Positions 4,951 to 5,007 of a stretch of DNA of 5,007 nt are shown piece after piece; within the stretch, counting starts at the first letter, position 1, and every line of letters begins with the position of its first letter. The stretch lies in the NCBI GenBank assembly GCA_018712665.1, contig DVGP01000192.1, forward strand, positions 1-5,007, written 5' to 3'. This DNA is from Candidatus Pelethomonas intestinigallinarum (GTDB taxonomy: Bacteria > Bacillota > Clostridia > Oscillospirales > Oscillospiraceae). Below the pieces are notes generated by a model. That model saw only the letters and a list, made by a program, of their open reading frames with translations, ran no database searches and was not told where the DNA came from. The position numbers and the translations under genes are program-made.

Positions 4951-5007
4951 TGTCGTTGCGGGAGGAGGTTCTTAGGAGGGGGACACAGTCGAAAGTGTCC
5001 CCCTCCT
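4938..5007 (-). repeat. Right copy of the composite inverted repeat, touching the window edge
   Basis: Read on minus from the window end: a 13-bp perfect hairpin (4974-4986 with 4995-5007) with loop TTTCGACT, a C-rich stretch (4957-4969), then the 19-base core (4938-4956). Order and spacing mirror the left copy. On plus the hairpin could act as a terminator if a T-tract follows outside the window. The copy may continue beyond 5007. Confidence 0.65.

Overview
The window looks like chromosomal DNA from a high-GC anaerobic Firmicute, most likely a gut Oscillospiraceae/Clostridia (Flavonifractor, Lawsonibacter or Intestinimonas kind). This is inferred from a group B-type [FeFe] hydrogenase, a YcxB-family membrane protein, near-consensus sigma-A promoters, GGAGG ribosome sites and a very strong preference for C/G at third codon positions in the two large genes. 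There are four protein genes. No rRNA, tRNA, CRISPR array or transposase is visible.

Layout. Bases 1-275 hold regulatory DNA: a probable promoter pointing left out of the window, an 11-bp-periodic direct repeat, an imperfect dyad, and a perfect TTGACA-N17-TATAAT promoter. That promoter drives a single-gene unit for a 505-residue iron-sulfur-rich [FeFe] hydrogenase (276-1793). A strong hairpin terminator (1891-1922) separates it from a convergent gene for a two-pass membrane protein of the YcxB family (1955-2470, minus). The 220-bp interval 2471-2690 carries two back-to-back promoters, one for the YcxB-type gene and one for guaB. guaB (2691-4205) encodes an IMP dehydrogenase with CBS domains. 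It closely resembles the Tritrichomonas foetus enzyme rather than the usual bacterial GuaB, and it carries the residues linked to mycophenolic acid resistance in that enzyme.

Downstream of guaB (4206-4543) lies about 340 bp of non-coding DNA full of hairpins. It is followed by a small lower-GC gene on the minus strand for a 79-residue ribbon-helix-helix protein (4544-4783), with a GTG start and a near-perfect Shine-Dalgarno that sits in one arm of an 11-bp inverted repeat. The segment holding this gene is bounded by two inverted copies of a composite repeat (hairpin with a TTTCGA loop, C-rich stretch, then a 19-base identical core). The right copy runs to the end of the window. This repeat-bounded cassette is the least explained and most interesting part.

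The genes do not form one pathway. Each appears to be its own transcription unit: hydrogen/redox metabolism, an uncharacterised membrane function, guanine nucleotide synthesis, and a DNA-binding protein in a possibly mobile or repetitive segment.
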